From the NCBI RefSeq assembly GCF_910592395.1, contig NC_088320.1, forward strand, positions 186,001-250,000: 64,000 nucleotides of DNA. The letters are read 5' to 3'. The notes below the pieces were generated by a model. The model did not search any database. It was not told where the DNA came from and worked only from the letters and a program-made list of their open reading frames with translations. The translations under genes and the position numbers were made by a program. Below, piece after piece: positions 10,627-23,982 of this stretch. The first letter of the stretch is position 1; each line of letters starts with the position of its first letter. The DNA comes from Lineus longissimus (taxonomy: Eukaryota; Nemertea; Pilidiophora; Heteronemertea; Lineidae).

Positions 10627-13600
10627 CTAACACCAACACATTTTTTTGAGAAAATCTTGTAGTTTTTTAAAATCTATACACTGGCAAATATCCTGCACAT
10701 TATCAGGTAGTTTTTATATCAAGCATGATTATAGATTTTACAGCAGGGCCTTGAAATACAAACAGCGAAATAAGGTTTCATTTGATATTAATTAACGTTA
10801 AAGACTGAAAGATACCTCGGCTTATGAAACACAGCCTCGGTGCCCGCGGGCTCCACCTTCTCGATAGCATACCAGTTACTGGCTCTGAATATTTCAGAGG
10901 TCGTGTTAGAGGCAGATGTGGGTTCTGGTGAACTTTCAACATCCACCAATATTTCAACCAAATGGACGGCGATGAGCATTTTGGTGGTTGTTAAATATGC
11001 CACGCCGATTGATTGTGACACGGATCTGAATGCTGTACATCGGTGATTGTGATGTCACAGAAAGGTGCGATGATGAACAGTTTATAATATGTTGAGGGAA
11101 CCTACGATCCAGTTGTAGGTCCTCAATGAAGTCACGCCGTCCTCCAGTTTAGTGTTGATCATCACACAACACCTGATGACCCCCCCCCCCCCCCCCCTGT
11201 GCCTCACATAGCTGCATGTCGGCCTGAGATGCTAGTTGTTGGCAGCAGTTTCTTCAGCGGATAGATTAAAGGAAAAACAGGAGCAAAAAATGCAGAGCCC
11301 TACCTTGTCTGAGGTCGAGAATAAACCGACAAAGAAGCTGGTGGTCTGAGGCGGTCATTAAAGAGAGCTTTCAGAGCTAACTGGGAGCATTTTTCACTTT
11401 GGTGACGTCACAGCGCTTTTAAACGCACCTCCATCACCTAAGTACATCAGAATGATGCTATTTTTCAGTGGTCATTCACGACATGTCCAGGGCGTTATGC
11501 ATGCGTGATGAAAGATGCACGAACTATCAGAACCGCTAATGAGAAACACACGTGTGATGGTTAAAAACCATGGGCGATTCTAGTAGTCAGCTGTTGTAAA
11601 ATGTGACTTTCTATACGCTTTCCCGGTGACTTTCTATACGGTTTCGTTTCTGACGTCTCCACTCAACTGACCTGAAATGGCCAGGTGGAACTTTTCTTAA
11701 TAGATGGCTTTCTTGTTTCGGAAGCCCTGGAAACCAAGGTTAACATGTTTCTCTGCGTTCACCATCTTTTGTAGAGTCATAGTCTGTTGTCTATTGTAGA
11801 GAATCACTGAAGTTTGGGGAACATTTAAAAACTTATTTCACCGGTTCCTCGTTACACGCGGGCGTCTTTAAAGGGTAAATGTGTGGGACGATTAGAACAT
11901 CATGATCGCACGGACATCGATCATCGCACGGACATCGATCATGTTCATGGCAGAAATATAGAAGCAAAAACAATTACTGTCAAACGATAGCGTGAAAAGC
12001 TGAGCTTATCGTGGAACATAATGACCTTTCTCTCTCCCATAATTGGATCGTAGATGTTGGATCTATGACAATTTATTTCTTCTTTAAGTTAACAGGATAA
12101 CTATCTAAGGAGGTATTCGAGGCTAAAAATGCCAAGGCATGCGATGCTCTTGTCCATACTCGTCATAAACAAAACCAGCTGGAGGGATGCACTGATCTGT
12201 ACGATTCGACACTTCAAGAGCAAGGTTTGCGAAAGAACATGAAGTTCAGTAGTTTTTCACGCATTAGAAGATTGTCTCCTATGCCCTTAGATCCTTGGCA
12301 ATGTTAGACAACATCGAAAGGTCAAACCAACACGTCGCTTCAATGTCTCTACCATCCTTTTTGTGATGTCAGCAGAGAAAAAAGCACTTATTCTACCTAA
12401 GGCTTTATGAAGGCCCTGGGATGAATAACATTAGGTCAACGTCTGCTTGTGATGGTTTCCTACGAAACCACGGCAGAGATCACGAAATCACAAAACCATG
12501 CCTGACCTGTGTCAGCCTTACGGTTAAATCAAACTGCGTCACTTCGTGACGATTCATTTCGTCAAAAATATCGCATACTTTGAAAGATTATATCTCCCAG
12601 TATTTAGCAGTGATTCTGTGTCTAATCTTACGAGCAAGGGTCTTGGGTATTTATATGTCATTGCTGAGAAAGACATGGCAAATAAAGCTCAGTACAAAGG
12701 AACAGAACTTTAGAAAGCCGACAGTTGTCAGAGATCACTAAAGGTTCGCAGCTAATTTTCACTTTGTAGTTGCAGAGACAAACGCTCATATATAATGACG
12801 TCGCTTATTCCTTAAAAATACATCATGACCTCATCGCTAGTACAGTAGATTCTCCCCATTGCACGACGTGTGTTCCAGAAACTATTGAACACCAAGGACG
12901 GCCAGTGGACTGATAAGTAACAAGCCAAATGAGCTGGTCGTTGGTTTTGGGTTTTTTTCATCGAAGGTTAGCACCTGAGCAATCTCCATAACCATGGAGC
13001 TACTCTTTCATTTTCGATAACAGAACAATACTGTAAAAGCTAGACTCATATTTATTGCCGCCGGTTCATCCGATTGGCACGCGAGGCATGTTTGGGATGA
13101 AAATACTTCGTGAACATTGAACACTTAATGAAAAGGTCGGGTAGAAGGGCGAGCAGTTCCTTCATATTCCATTCTATTTTGTTTGTCACGGCAACTTGAT
13201 GTTGGGTGAACACTATAACTATCAAAACAAGTGGGACCTAAATTTGGTTTCATAGAATTCGTGCGAATGTTTTACTTTGATTAGCTTGATTTAAAGCTGA
13301 CCACCAACACACGGCTGTGTTTCTTCGAGTTCCCTAGATTTGCAGTAAACATACCCGGGTAAACATAAGGGGTCGAAGTCGATCTGGTCAAGTTAGTGGT
13401 AGCAGGCGTTTGTTGGCATAGAATGCCCACGTGGAGGCTATAGTTCATGCTTATTCTCCATTGCCATTAATTCGTGTTAGCATTGTTGGTTATGGCCAAA
13501 TCAGCTCAATCCAGCCTCAGGCCAAGTTATCTCTAGCAGAATGACCAAATGAGCAAGGGATATGGACGCTGGAACATACGCCATACCCTCCATGATTAGA

Positions 13601-16600
13601 GGAGGAATGTGGCTGTGTCTGCCTAGATGAATATTTGAAAATAGTTCAGCTTGTTATTCTTAGCAACCTTCTTAAAGGGCGCTGCAGTCCTTTAATGTCG
13701 TCGACGTGGCGGCGCCCTCCTCTACAGACAGACTGTGGAAAAAGAATGCCGGGGACAGGGTTTTCTCAAGAGGGGTGCAACGATTAGAAGTCGATGTTGG
13801 GTTACTTGAAACACCAATGGAAGAACTTGAATCGTTTTTCATCCAATTGGTCAGTGTTGCTTGAGAGTGCTTAGTGACCATAACCTGCCATGCTGAAGGC
13901 ACAGACAAAAGAAAGTAAGCCCGAATGACCATGACAGAATTTGATTCAGTTTGGTCAGGCATGACACAAGTCATTGTTGTAGCACCAACTATTATGGCTG
14001 GCCATGAGAGCACTCTATGGAAGGACATTCTTTTCATCGGCAGATTGATCCTGCAACCGAGGCTACTAGCGACCTTGACCCTGACCTTGACCCCATATCG
14101 TCCTACGAGCAGCAGATCTGCCAGAGTCTCTCGTACCAACGCTTGTTGATGCGCTAATGAGCGGAGATTGGTTGGTGCTAAAAGGCGCACTTGTTTGCCG
14201 GGTATGTCCGGGATTGCGGTGATCAGGTTAGACGCGGTGAGACGCTGCTCTCATTGCTCATTGCACAGATCGGACTTGAATCTTCGCCCGCGTCTTGATC
14301 AAAGCAGGGAATGATGACAATGCCTTTAGTTATATAAAACGTGCATGATGTAAAGCTTCATTGCCAAGTATGTGATGGTTCTTGTTACCATCGCTGAATG
14401 GCAAACTCCGATCACCAGCTTTGGTGAACGTCATTGGGGAAGCTGCAACTCCTGCAGCCGTGTCGAACAGGGGCTGCACGCGACCGTTGTTTGCAGAAGG
14501 GATCCTTCACAACACGACAGTCAGGTCTTATGATTATCACATGGATTAGATCCCCAAATGAGGCTCCTGCAGTAAACAAAAATCAAACATTCCACTGAAG
14601 AGTGTCGTAATCGGCTTTTGTTGACCGACGCTAGCTCATTAAGGTCATGGCATATGATTGGCCCAGGAAGAATAGGAAGTCGATGATTGATGTTCTATAG
14701 ATTACCAAAGGCTTATGTTGCTTAGCTGTTGGTTTTATTGTGCAGCGGAAGAACTCACTGCTTGTCGTGAAGGATACCTTGTCGGGATTTACATCAATAT
14801 CGTCTGCTTTATGTCTTCTTCTCATTCCCCAGACAACTCATCTCTATCAGTCTTAGCGATACTCAAGAGTCTTTATTTGAAAGCCTGGCGCTCAGATGAT
14901 GCCGAAATAAATAATAAAACGTCTTGCCGCCGTCACTGTGTTCAAGGAGACCCGCATCTCCTCCGCATCATTAAGTGATTATGAGTTAATCTTAGAGTGT
15001 AATCGACGCTCGCGGGACGCTGGTCAACCGCGAGGACTTGGGGACCGCCATATTGATAAAGACTCGGGATGCGAAAGACTTAATAGTTGAGACGTCTCTT
15101 ATAAAACCGTGTATTTGGTGACGTATTTCCCTTCATAGCCCCTGTTCCCATTCAGGAAACACACGGGAACTTCCCTCCAGTCGCCCACATAGTCCTTCGC
15201 CCTTAAAGTCAGGTTACTCTGGACTTTCCCTGCCAGAAAACCAGCCTTACTATCAGTCTATAACCAAGACATGTTGATCAGGAAAATAATATAATTCTGC
15301 TTTTTTAACAAAGGGACGAGGTCTGCTGTCTCCGGCCCAACATCAATGAACAAGTTCCCCTTGGCGGAAAGACTCGAGGCGGATTGATACAGGAAATTGT
15401 ATTTTGATTATTCCCGATATATTGTAGTGACAGGAATTTCAATAGATACCAGTTTTGGAGGGTGATGAGGCAGCTTTTTGCAAGTGTATATGACAGGGAC
15501 ATTGCCCTCCGGCCTCAAGTAAGAACTTCAGCAACGGTTCGGTCCGTTCACTACGAAACCGACTTCGAGGAGCGAGACAGCGCTAACATCAAGGTAGCTT
15601 TTTGCATGTAAGAACTCGGCGTGATCGGAGGATCTTACTCAGCCTGTTCAAGTGTTCCTCGCCACCTCATTATAAATAAGACTAAAGGAAAATACCTATA
15701 AATCTAAATCTACCTCACATAATTGGCATTTTATAGCCCCTTTCCTTGAGGAAAATGGAATTTCTCGTGATATACTTTCACCGTCATAATATTATTATGA
15801 AGAGGCTGCGATGGTTCACTGTTCAGCCAGCTTCTACATCAGCACACCACCACAACCGGAAGAGAGCTAGTCGACGCTGCACAGAATGCTGCTTATCGTC
15901 CCCTTGCCATCAGCGTTCATACCTGTGATTGATGGCATCTGACAGGAAGCGTTTCTTGTCTTCCAAACTCTAATCAAGACAGAGATGTGACGCTTCCCGT
16001 CCAAACGTCCCACAACACAATTGGAGAGAGGTTGATTTAGAGACAGAGTCATGTCCATTCTGTTCGCAGCTTTGGGACAGAGTTGTCATTCTCTTATACC
16101 ACATAACTTGATTAAGAATGTGGAGGAATGCTTCTCTGCCGGGTGGAGATGAATCAAACTTATCAAGAAAGTGATGCGAGGTTCCATTAGTTATGTCAAT
16201 GTTTTTCGAGGGATATCAGATCATTTATCACGGGGAGTGAAGATATGGAAGATTGCATCTAATGTAAATGCTCGCAAAGCAACAAGGACCGTCCGTCAAG
16301 TAAATGCTGATCATTTCCACCTAAAGGTAATTATGAAGCACAGATATCTACAACTTTGAAATATTATTCTAAGGCAAAAACTGAAGGTCCTTTCACAAAT
16401 TTAGCACATCCTCTCAGTTTACACTTAATCTGGAGCTTGCCAAACTGCAGTGACGTGTTCAACATTTTGAAATTTACTGCTGAATGTATAATACAATTAG
16501 AAGAAAGTAAGTGATAGATTTTTTCAGATTGCTATGTATTCTGTCATCTTGGGTGCAGTAACAATAGTATCCTAAGGGATTCTGCGATATAATCATCAAT

Positions 16601-16816
16601 AAAAGTTGTCGTTTTTTCTCACAGCAGCAGTTACTGTCGATCGTTTAGCAGCCGCGCAAGTTCATCAAAGAACTAGAAAATCTAATGTCTTTTGATGTCT
16701 TCATCCCCTTTAAAAATCGAGGGAGTCAACTTAAAGAAATTTGATCTTGAAAATCTCCCTGTGAGGATATTTTAGTGACATAACAGGGAGTAAATGTCAG
16801 ATGTGTATTATTGCAT
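10627..16816. other. No supported gene; one 18-base C tract
   Basis: A run of 18 C lies at 11180-11197. A 20 bp segment containing CGCACGGACATCGATCAT is duplicated at about 11905-11942. The 172-codon minus frame at 13672-14190 lacks any recognisable motif. A 77-codon minus frame ending at a donor-like GTATCT near 10819 is also unsupported. I see no clear gene. Confidence 0.5.
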
Positions 16817-17140
16817 GCTTGTACTGCCTGCATCGCAGAGAGGATGACTCCACTACGGTGACATCAGCTTGGAGTGTTGGCTTGTACTGCCAGCGTCGCA
16901 GATAGGATGACTCCACGGCGGTGACATCAGCTTGGAGTGTTGGCTTGTACTGCCTGCGTCGCAGAGAGGATGACTCCACGACGGTGACATCAGCTTGGAG
17001 TGTTGGCTTGTACTGCCAGCGTCGCAGAGAGGATGACTCCACGACGGTGACATTAGCTTGGAGTGTTGGCTTGTACTGCCTGCGTCACACTTTTTGCCAG
17101 GGAGGAAAACTCCACCACGGTGACATCAGCTTGGAGTGTT
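16817..17140. repeat. 63-bp minisatellite, five units
   Basis: Units begin GCTTGTACTGCC at 16817, 16880, 16943, 17006 and 17069, each 63 bp and containing GTGACATCAGCTTGGAGTGT. The last unit carries a divergent insert (CTTTTTGCCAGGGAGG) before the sequence resumes. The frames that stay open across the array are a by-product of a period divisible by three. Confidence 0.9.
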
Positions 17141-18970
17141 TTCGCAAAGGTTTTTTTCTCCAGTCGAAGCTTGAAATGTGACTAATCTTTGATGAGTGAA
17201 TGTAAATTTCGTTTAATGACATCATCACTATGCAGAAGGGATTATGAGCCCTGCCATATATTGGTGGATGCCTTACAGAGGTCAGCCTGTGCTCTTTAGC
17301 ATGCACTCAGTGAATGTAGTACTTGTTATTCTGTTATTCTGTATGAAATAAGGAGAACTGAATGAGGCTCCATCGCGTCCTGTTCACTCCTCGGTGTGAC
17401 GCAGCCTTCATGAAATTGTCCAACAGTCAAACACGTGATATGAAAACACAACACAATCACCATCTTGAATGAAGAAAGAAATAAGTCACGTGACTTTAGG
17501 CCAAACGACATTGGCATGCAGGATATAAAACTGTGTGAACCCGAACTCCTTTAGCCTGAACTGAGGACCTGACTTCATGTTGACCAAACCTTGTCGATAT
17601 TGAAATCATGCCGACTTTGTGCTCCGGCGGGCTTTATACATGTATATACTATCAAACGATAATGTCAAACACTGATATAATATATAATCAATGGCTCGGA
17701 CGCCGGCTACATACTTAAGGCTTATTAAATTCAAATCTGAGTTGAACATTTGTTGGTTATTCTCCTGGGTATTTTAAGTCTTGGGTTTGTTGATAGATAA
17801 GTCGGGCCATGTCGCTCCATAATGAGCCATACAGGAGACATTCTGAACGACTTGTACGGAAGCTGGGAAGGCTGAGCCTGTTCAATACCAACTTGGCACA
17901 ATCGTCCGATGGTCACATTTCAAAAGGCAACACTTCATACCGCAATCAATTGTGGAAGTACCCAGATGGAACTTTCATACCTTGTTATTGACCTTTACTT
18001 ATTGGGATTACGTGACTGCAAACCGATCCTATTCCGAATGATCATGAAGTGGTTTTATTGTTCAGCGCCACCTAGCGTGTCCAATTGACTTAGCATTGCA
18101 ATACGCAGTTTATATTGTACAGCGCCAGCTCTGGTTCATTGTCTGTTTGGAGAAAGATTACTCACAAACCCAAAGACCCAGATGTTTTGTATACATCTAA
18201 ACTTTGATGATGAGTATGTTGAGTTGATGGATCCTCCTGTTTATTTCGAATGGCCTTTCTTTCATGCCTCACGAGTACATTCGAGACCAGGTCACATTTA
18301 ATCTATTTCATTTATGACAGTCAACCAATGAATAACAATATGGTAAACAGACAGTTTTCACGGCAGTTTTATATCCGCACTGTAACACTAAGGTCTTCAT
18401 CTAAAATACGGCAGTGCAAAGATGCAACCTCAGCATATTACTCTGATATCTTCACTTCGTGATTGTGACCACCAAGAGTCAGAAATCAAACTGAGCAGTG
18501 CCGTGACCATACAGCTTCGAAACTGAAACAAAAGACCCGACACTGGATAAATGAATAATCAGGCGAACTCTTGAGGAAGCCCCCAGAGAAGCTGACACTG
18601 GTGTTACCCACTGGTGACCCAACACTACTTTGGAAATGCAATAATGCGCCAGATGATCTCTTATATTATCTCTCACCAGCCTCGATAAGTAATTCTAGTC
18701 CGCTCTTATACTCTCTGAGGGATGGATGGGACTGGCAACAGACGTGTATCATCTCTAGAGTTCGACATAATGATATTTTCACCTTTACCCGAGCCAAATC
18801 AGTTTCTCGCCCAGCTGCTGTGTAAACTCAAACAATCGGACAACATCCGAACATTGTCACAGTCTTGAGAAGTCCGCTCCTCGCCAGGTTGACTGTTCTA
18901 AAAGGTTTTGAATTGTCTCGACCTGTTGAGATGCCAATTTGTAAGAAAACTATAAGATCGGCACACTTTG

Positions 18971-19110
18971 TATGGTACCATTTGTAAACCTACAACACAG
19001 CTATTCGTTTGAAAGCTCTTAGTGAGCACTTTATGATGGTACCATTGGTACTAGTCGACCATTCGTTAGAAAGTTTATTGATAACTTACTTTCTGATGGT
19101 ACCATTCGTT
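18971..19110. repeat. Diverged repeat of about 60 bp with ATGGTACCAT palindrome
   Basis: The palindrome ATGGTACCAT occurs at 18972, 19036 and 19096. The flanks are also related, with ATTCGTT-GAAAG and a GAGCACTTT or ACTTACTTT segment before the later palindromes. This is best read as an old tandem duplication with a period of about 60-64 bp. Confidence 0.65.
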
Positions 19111-20697
19111 ACCCGACTTCACTTGGGAAAAGACGTTACTTTCTGACTATTTTCTCAGTGTATCCCCAGTCGTAATATGAAGCACTGATACAGAACCTAA
19201 CTCATTACATGAACGCTCATAACGGTCGTGATCTGTTCTTTTTCCAAGGAAAATCGGCTTAAACAACAAGAAACGGTAACCGAAAACCTTGGAGACTAAA
19301 TTGCTGAAATCCTTATTCTCGTTTTACACTCGGTAATCGGTGGACGAACCTGATTCTTTAGAGATAGGTTTTCATTTGAAAAGATCCCCAGTCATATCGT
19401 GTTAATAAGAGGTCATCGAAGCATACTGGGACAAGAGAGAGACATGGTGTATGAAAACATTAAATCACACGCATACAATAGATCTGAAACTATATCACCT
19501 TCGATGGTGGCTTCTTTTGTAACTTTGAGAAACTTCGGCGATTGCCCCCAAAACTCTAAAGTCTTCACCGACAGGTCTGGTGTTAATTTCTTGTATCTAG
19601 GCTATATCTGGCAAAGAATGTGAAAGTTTGAGGCTTCCGGTTAATAATGGATGATTTGATTGGTTTAAAGATGACCAGTATACGCACACTGTACGGCGAA
19701 CGAACTGACCACTAAGGCGTACATTGACTTTCTATCCGGTGGAGACATTCTTTTTTTGTCACTCGATCTTGGTTAAGATTTGTAGCCAATGTGACAACAA
19801 ATATCGATAAAGTAATGGGGAAGGAAATTCCCTTACTTTTTTTCACAATTACTTGTAGTTTTTAATCATGTTGTTTTGGCCCAGTCGATATGTATCAAAA
19901 GCTTTACAAAATCAGTTTCGTGGTCGAATTTTGGGTCGAACTTTCACAGGCTTAAAGTTTGAAGGTGTTTTTGCCGAAGCCGAGCTTTCGACAAAAGATA
20001 CTAGTAAAGCTTTAATTCTGCAACAGGACAATAAGTGAGGCTAATGAGTGAAGTCCCTACCTTCTTTTCTGTACTGGTAATCACCTCGCCAACTCGGTAG
20101 CTCGTTAAGTCCTTGCGTTCCTTCTAAGATACTTTCCCGCGTCTGTATCTGCAGGCTGCTGACCAATAATGTCGTGTTAGAGCACGTGGCAGCGTTCTTC
20201 TCGCTTATAAACCACGCGGGCGTGATGACGCGCCACAATCTCACCAACAGGTATCTTGTTCGTTACTTTATCGAAATACATACCCCGAGATGCACACCAG
20301 AAAGTTATTCGAATATGACGTAGAGTGGTTTGAACCTCGTCCTGGGTCTTAAAACCATTGGACACCTACGATATATTGGTAATGTTCCATATTTGGAAAG
20401 AAGTTATTTTGGGACATAAGATATTTCTCTTACACAGTTGACCTTTTCTATATATAGTGTATCCATATAGAAACTGGACTTCCTCGGCGACAATCACCTG
20501 CCCTTATTCCAACTGGCTTCTTGCCGTGAATATCAACTGACTGTCAAATTCCCAGTCTAACGTTACAAAAGCCTACTGTCACGTATTTGAATGTTCCCCT
20601 TATCTCAGTGTTTCCATGTGATAGACAGAGCAAGCGTATTTGGATACAGGGAAAAACACAGTTCTTGTGGCAGAAACGGAAACAACGACGTAACACT

Positions 20698-20815
20698 ATT
20701 CGGTCGCCCTTGACAACATTCAGTCAACCATAACACTATTCAGTCGGCCATGACACTTTTCGGTCGGCCATGACAGCTTTTAGTCGGCCATGACACTAGT
20801 CGGTAGGCCATAACT
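20698..20815. repeat. Minisatellite of about 22 bp, five to six units
   Basis: Variants of TTCGGTCGGCCATGACACT follow one another with a period of about 22 bp. Units differ by several substitutions, so this is an older array than the 21 bp array near 6.3 kb. Confidence 0.75.
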
Positions 20816-23584
20816 GTTCCTTATGTGAAGACAATCAACGGCTAATACACACTACCTTGGAGAGGCGGCCTCTATGATAATCATGGGCTGTGACAGGTCT
20901 TCTGAAGAAAACCTCACTTGACTTACCCATGGGATGTTTAAATGATACTGGCGGCGATTATTACTGGCGGTCAACACAGGGGCAGGCATTGTTTGCTTGT
21001 TTTACGAGTAACGAGTAACGTTTATGCGCGAGGCCGTCCGTAGAAGAGGTCACAAGAGACATCAAAACTCGATACACTTAGTCAAAGGAAAAACAATGGT
21101 AATGATTGAATATGAGCTGATAGTGTTTCTGTCGTTGCATCAGCACGAACTGTTATAAATATGTCCTAACCGGATGTGGCTTGTTTTCATGTCTCAATTC
21201 AAACGAAAACATGACCTTCTCTGCCTCTTTTAATTGAGCTAATGAACGTTTTGCTACCCAGGGTCAAACTACCACGTTTTTTGAATATTCAGAAATGGTC
21301 TTATATCAGTGATACTCAAGTATTCAAGAAGAGCATTATCAGTAAGCTGGCAATGCAGTGAGGTCGTTTCAGTATTGATATTTTTATAGCAATGAAATAA
21401 ATTCGAAAATAGATATTCATCCAAACACATGTAAACTGATAAATCATTTTTTACTCGACAACGATTTCCGATTTGATATTTGCGAGGTAGGTATCTCTTT
21501 GGGTAGGTTGTGAATTGGCCTTGCACGCAGAAGCATCGCTGGGGAGCGGGAATATCGGGCCTGGCTATTTTTTGCCCGTAACCTATAAAGTATGATTTAT
21601 ATATGATTAGTGATTGTAAACATTTTCAAAATATCAGTTTGAACGCTTAACCCTGTCAACTATGGATTGTATCACAAAGAGTGAAAATTAATAAGGACTA
21701 ATGTAAGATGTTTGTGTAATAGCAGATCAAACACTGCACATCATTTTAACGCTGCGAGGCATGGTTGGAAATGTTACTCTTTCCTTTTGTAATTCATATG
21801 ACAACAATGCGACCACTAGGGTATAATTGGCTCTATTAACACTCTTGGCCGTTTAGTAATGAAATGAAAAAGGACACCGTCATACCATCTAAGAAAACGG
21901 TTAGAAAACAGGAGGTGAAAAAGGTGATCAGGTCAGATCGATGTCCAGACATCCTTTATACATATTGACAATAAAAAGGCAAGCTGGGCATCTTTCCACA
22001 AAATTACTGCTTTTACCATTGAATTAGGAGTGCACAACCACGAAAATGTCATCAGAGTAAAATGCTAGGTTTTGTTGTGGTTGTTGAAAGACATGATATA
22101 GTATTGTTCCCGCCGCCACCAATTTCGTTAAGGTGCTTCCGGCGAGTGGCCCCGGTAGTCTTCCTGGACCGCTTTGTTAACTCGAGCCTTCCGCCCCGTG
22201 ATGGGATGACTTAGTGCTCCATTTCGCGGAGAGAACGGAGTTTTTCATACGACGACCGCCATTTTTTACGGGTGTCTGCCTCACCGTGTGATGTAATATC
22301 GCGGCTAATTTAGGAGCCTCGGGTCCAATTTCACACTGGATGATCAGGCGTCTTGCTTGGCTGCTAGCAGAGGTGCTCGACTCTCTCGCCTTCAATTAGT
22401 TCACCCAACTCCTTCCAAAAGCTTGTAAGCAAACAAATCATGTCGTTATAATATTCGTGTGTTTCTCGGGCGCCATTACTGCCAGCGGAAATTTGATTCT
22501 TGCGCGTATTGTTGCGGTACATGTAGTTCCTGTTTTCAAGCCTCCTCTTATTATTTGTCACCGGAGAACATTGATGTAGAATAAGGAGTTTTTTCGATTT
22601 AGCTCCTGATATCCGGTTTGGGGAGATCGTTTAAGGGCTCTCGTGGAACCGCCTTCGATACTATTACGTTTTAGCCTTATACATCATCAGGGAGGTAAAA
22701 CCTTCCTGATTTGACCAACGACTTCCTAAGTATCCTGACCTATTGCATTATAAATGATATTTTCTTGATTAATTTCCTTACTTAGACAAGCAATTTCTGC
22801 TTTATACTAAACAAACTGCACGGCAGCTTAGGTTTTTCAAAAGCTCAAAACATTTTGTTTAAAGAGTGTATCCGGGTGCGTAGCTACTTCCCAATCCAGG
22901 ACCAGCCACGACTCATCCACGGATCGGTACAAGTAATGGCGGGCATCATGACCCATTATGACATCAACTTAAGACAAGCGACACTATGATTGGATTTGAC
23001 CGTGTCTATAACAGAGCATGGCCAATATAACAGCATGGTCAGTTCGTATTATGTCACAGATTGGGTGATAATGAGTTTAGAGTCCAATGAGCGAGATTTC
23101 ACGGTTAGAACACGAGGAGAGAGGTGAGCGTCCGAAACCCGGGAAGCAACACTTGACTGAGTAGACCCCCAAGGCAATCTATTCGCCATCCTATTCGTAG
23201 GTCTTTCATGGGGGAGGGACACTTCCCTTTACATCATGTTCGTATGCGAAATGTTTCATCTTGTACGTCGGTGCTGCTACCTGTTGTATGATTTTGAAAC
23301 GGAGAGACTTCCGTTTAGATTGACCGCAGCAATGGCTACCAAACGCTGTCTATACGTACATTTGATAAAGATAGAACAAATCAGTTACTTATTAACAAAT
23401 TTACTATCTTTTTACTCGGTTTTCTCTTCTACCTTCTTATAAAGGTTACTATGTAAAGACTATTGAAGTTTGATGGATTTTATAATTTTTAAGCTAAATT
23501 ATATGAGACAACCTAGTTTCTTGTAAAACCACGGGAGTAATACAATTAGTTGCGGTCTTATTCCCCAACGGCCGCTTCATCGAC
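20816..23584. other. No supported gene
   Basis: AT-rich DNA upstream of the U4 snRNA gene. I found no protein-coding exon. The usual snRNA proximal promoter element would lie about 50-60 bp upstream of 23585, but its sequence is clade-specific and I cannot mark it. Confidence 0.45.
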
Positions 23585-23722
23585 AGCTTTGCGCAGTGGC
23601 GGTACCGTAGCCAATGAGGTTTATCCGAGGCGCGGTTATTGCTAGTTGAAAACTATACCCAATACCCCGCATTGACGCCCTCACGGGCGGCTCTGCAATT
23701 TTTTCAGGCTCCTGTATGGGGC
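23585..23722 (+). ncRNA. U4: U4 spliceosomal snRNA
   Basis: The first base to the 3' hairpin match animal U4 closely. It starts AGCTTTGCGCAGTGGC (U6-pairing stem II region) and continues GTAGCCAATGAGGTTTATCC, the 5' stem-loop with the kink-turn that binds the 15.5K and PRPF31 proteins. Next come GAGGCGCGGTTATTGCTA and GAAAACTATACCCAATACC (stem I with U6 and central region), a short hairpin around GCCCTCACGGGC, a CAATTTTTTC Sm site and a terminal hairpin GCTCC-TGTA-TGGGGC. Length is about 138 nt, near the usual 140-145. U4 pairs with U6 in the tri-snRNP and keeps it inactive until spliceosome activation. The core is intact, so this is probably a functional gene; the exact 3' end is estimated. 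Confidence 0.93.
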
Positions 23723-23960
23723 AGATGATGACAAAATATCAGAACCACTTACCTGACTGTACGGAATGCGGATAGGATCGGGAGGACTGTCGAGAAGTGA
23801 GTGATCCCTGTGGCCCTTCCTGAAGCTCAGGCCAACACTCGGCACTATCGACCGAGCTTACATGTGCGAAGGGACTCTGGATTATCGAGAATGCCTGCTG
23901 CCGGGAATTGTGGAATTACGAAAAGAGACGCACTTCCCTTAGGACAGCCCTCTTCTCGTC

Positions 23961-23982
23961 AGCTTTGCGCAGTGACAGTGTC
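23961..23982 (+). pseudogene. Short U4 5'-end-like fragment
   Basis: AGCTTTGCGCAGTGACAGTG repeats the first 14 bases of U4 exactly and then continues with a few mismatches before similarity is lost. It lies 239 bp downstream of the U4 3' end in the same orientation. It could be a severely truncated U4 pseudogene or a local duplication; the match is short. Confidence 0.4.

Noticed and set aside
10788-11021. Minus-strand ORF ending at a donor-like GTATCT
   Set aside because: A single weak donor with no convincing acceptor, start or family; too little to call an exon.
13672-14190. 172-codon minus-strand ORF
   Set aside because: No motif, no compositional sign of coding and no splice partners were seen; it looks like chance.
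16797-17181. ORFs on both strands across the 63 bp array
   Set aside because: They are open only because the period is divisible by three; there are no flanking exons.
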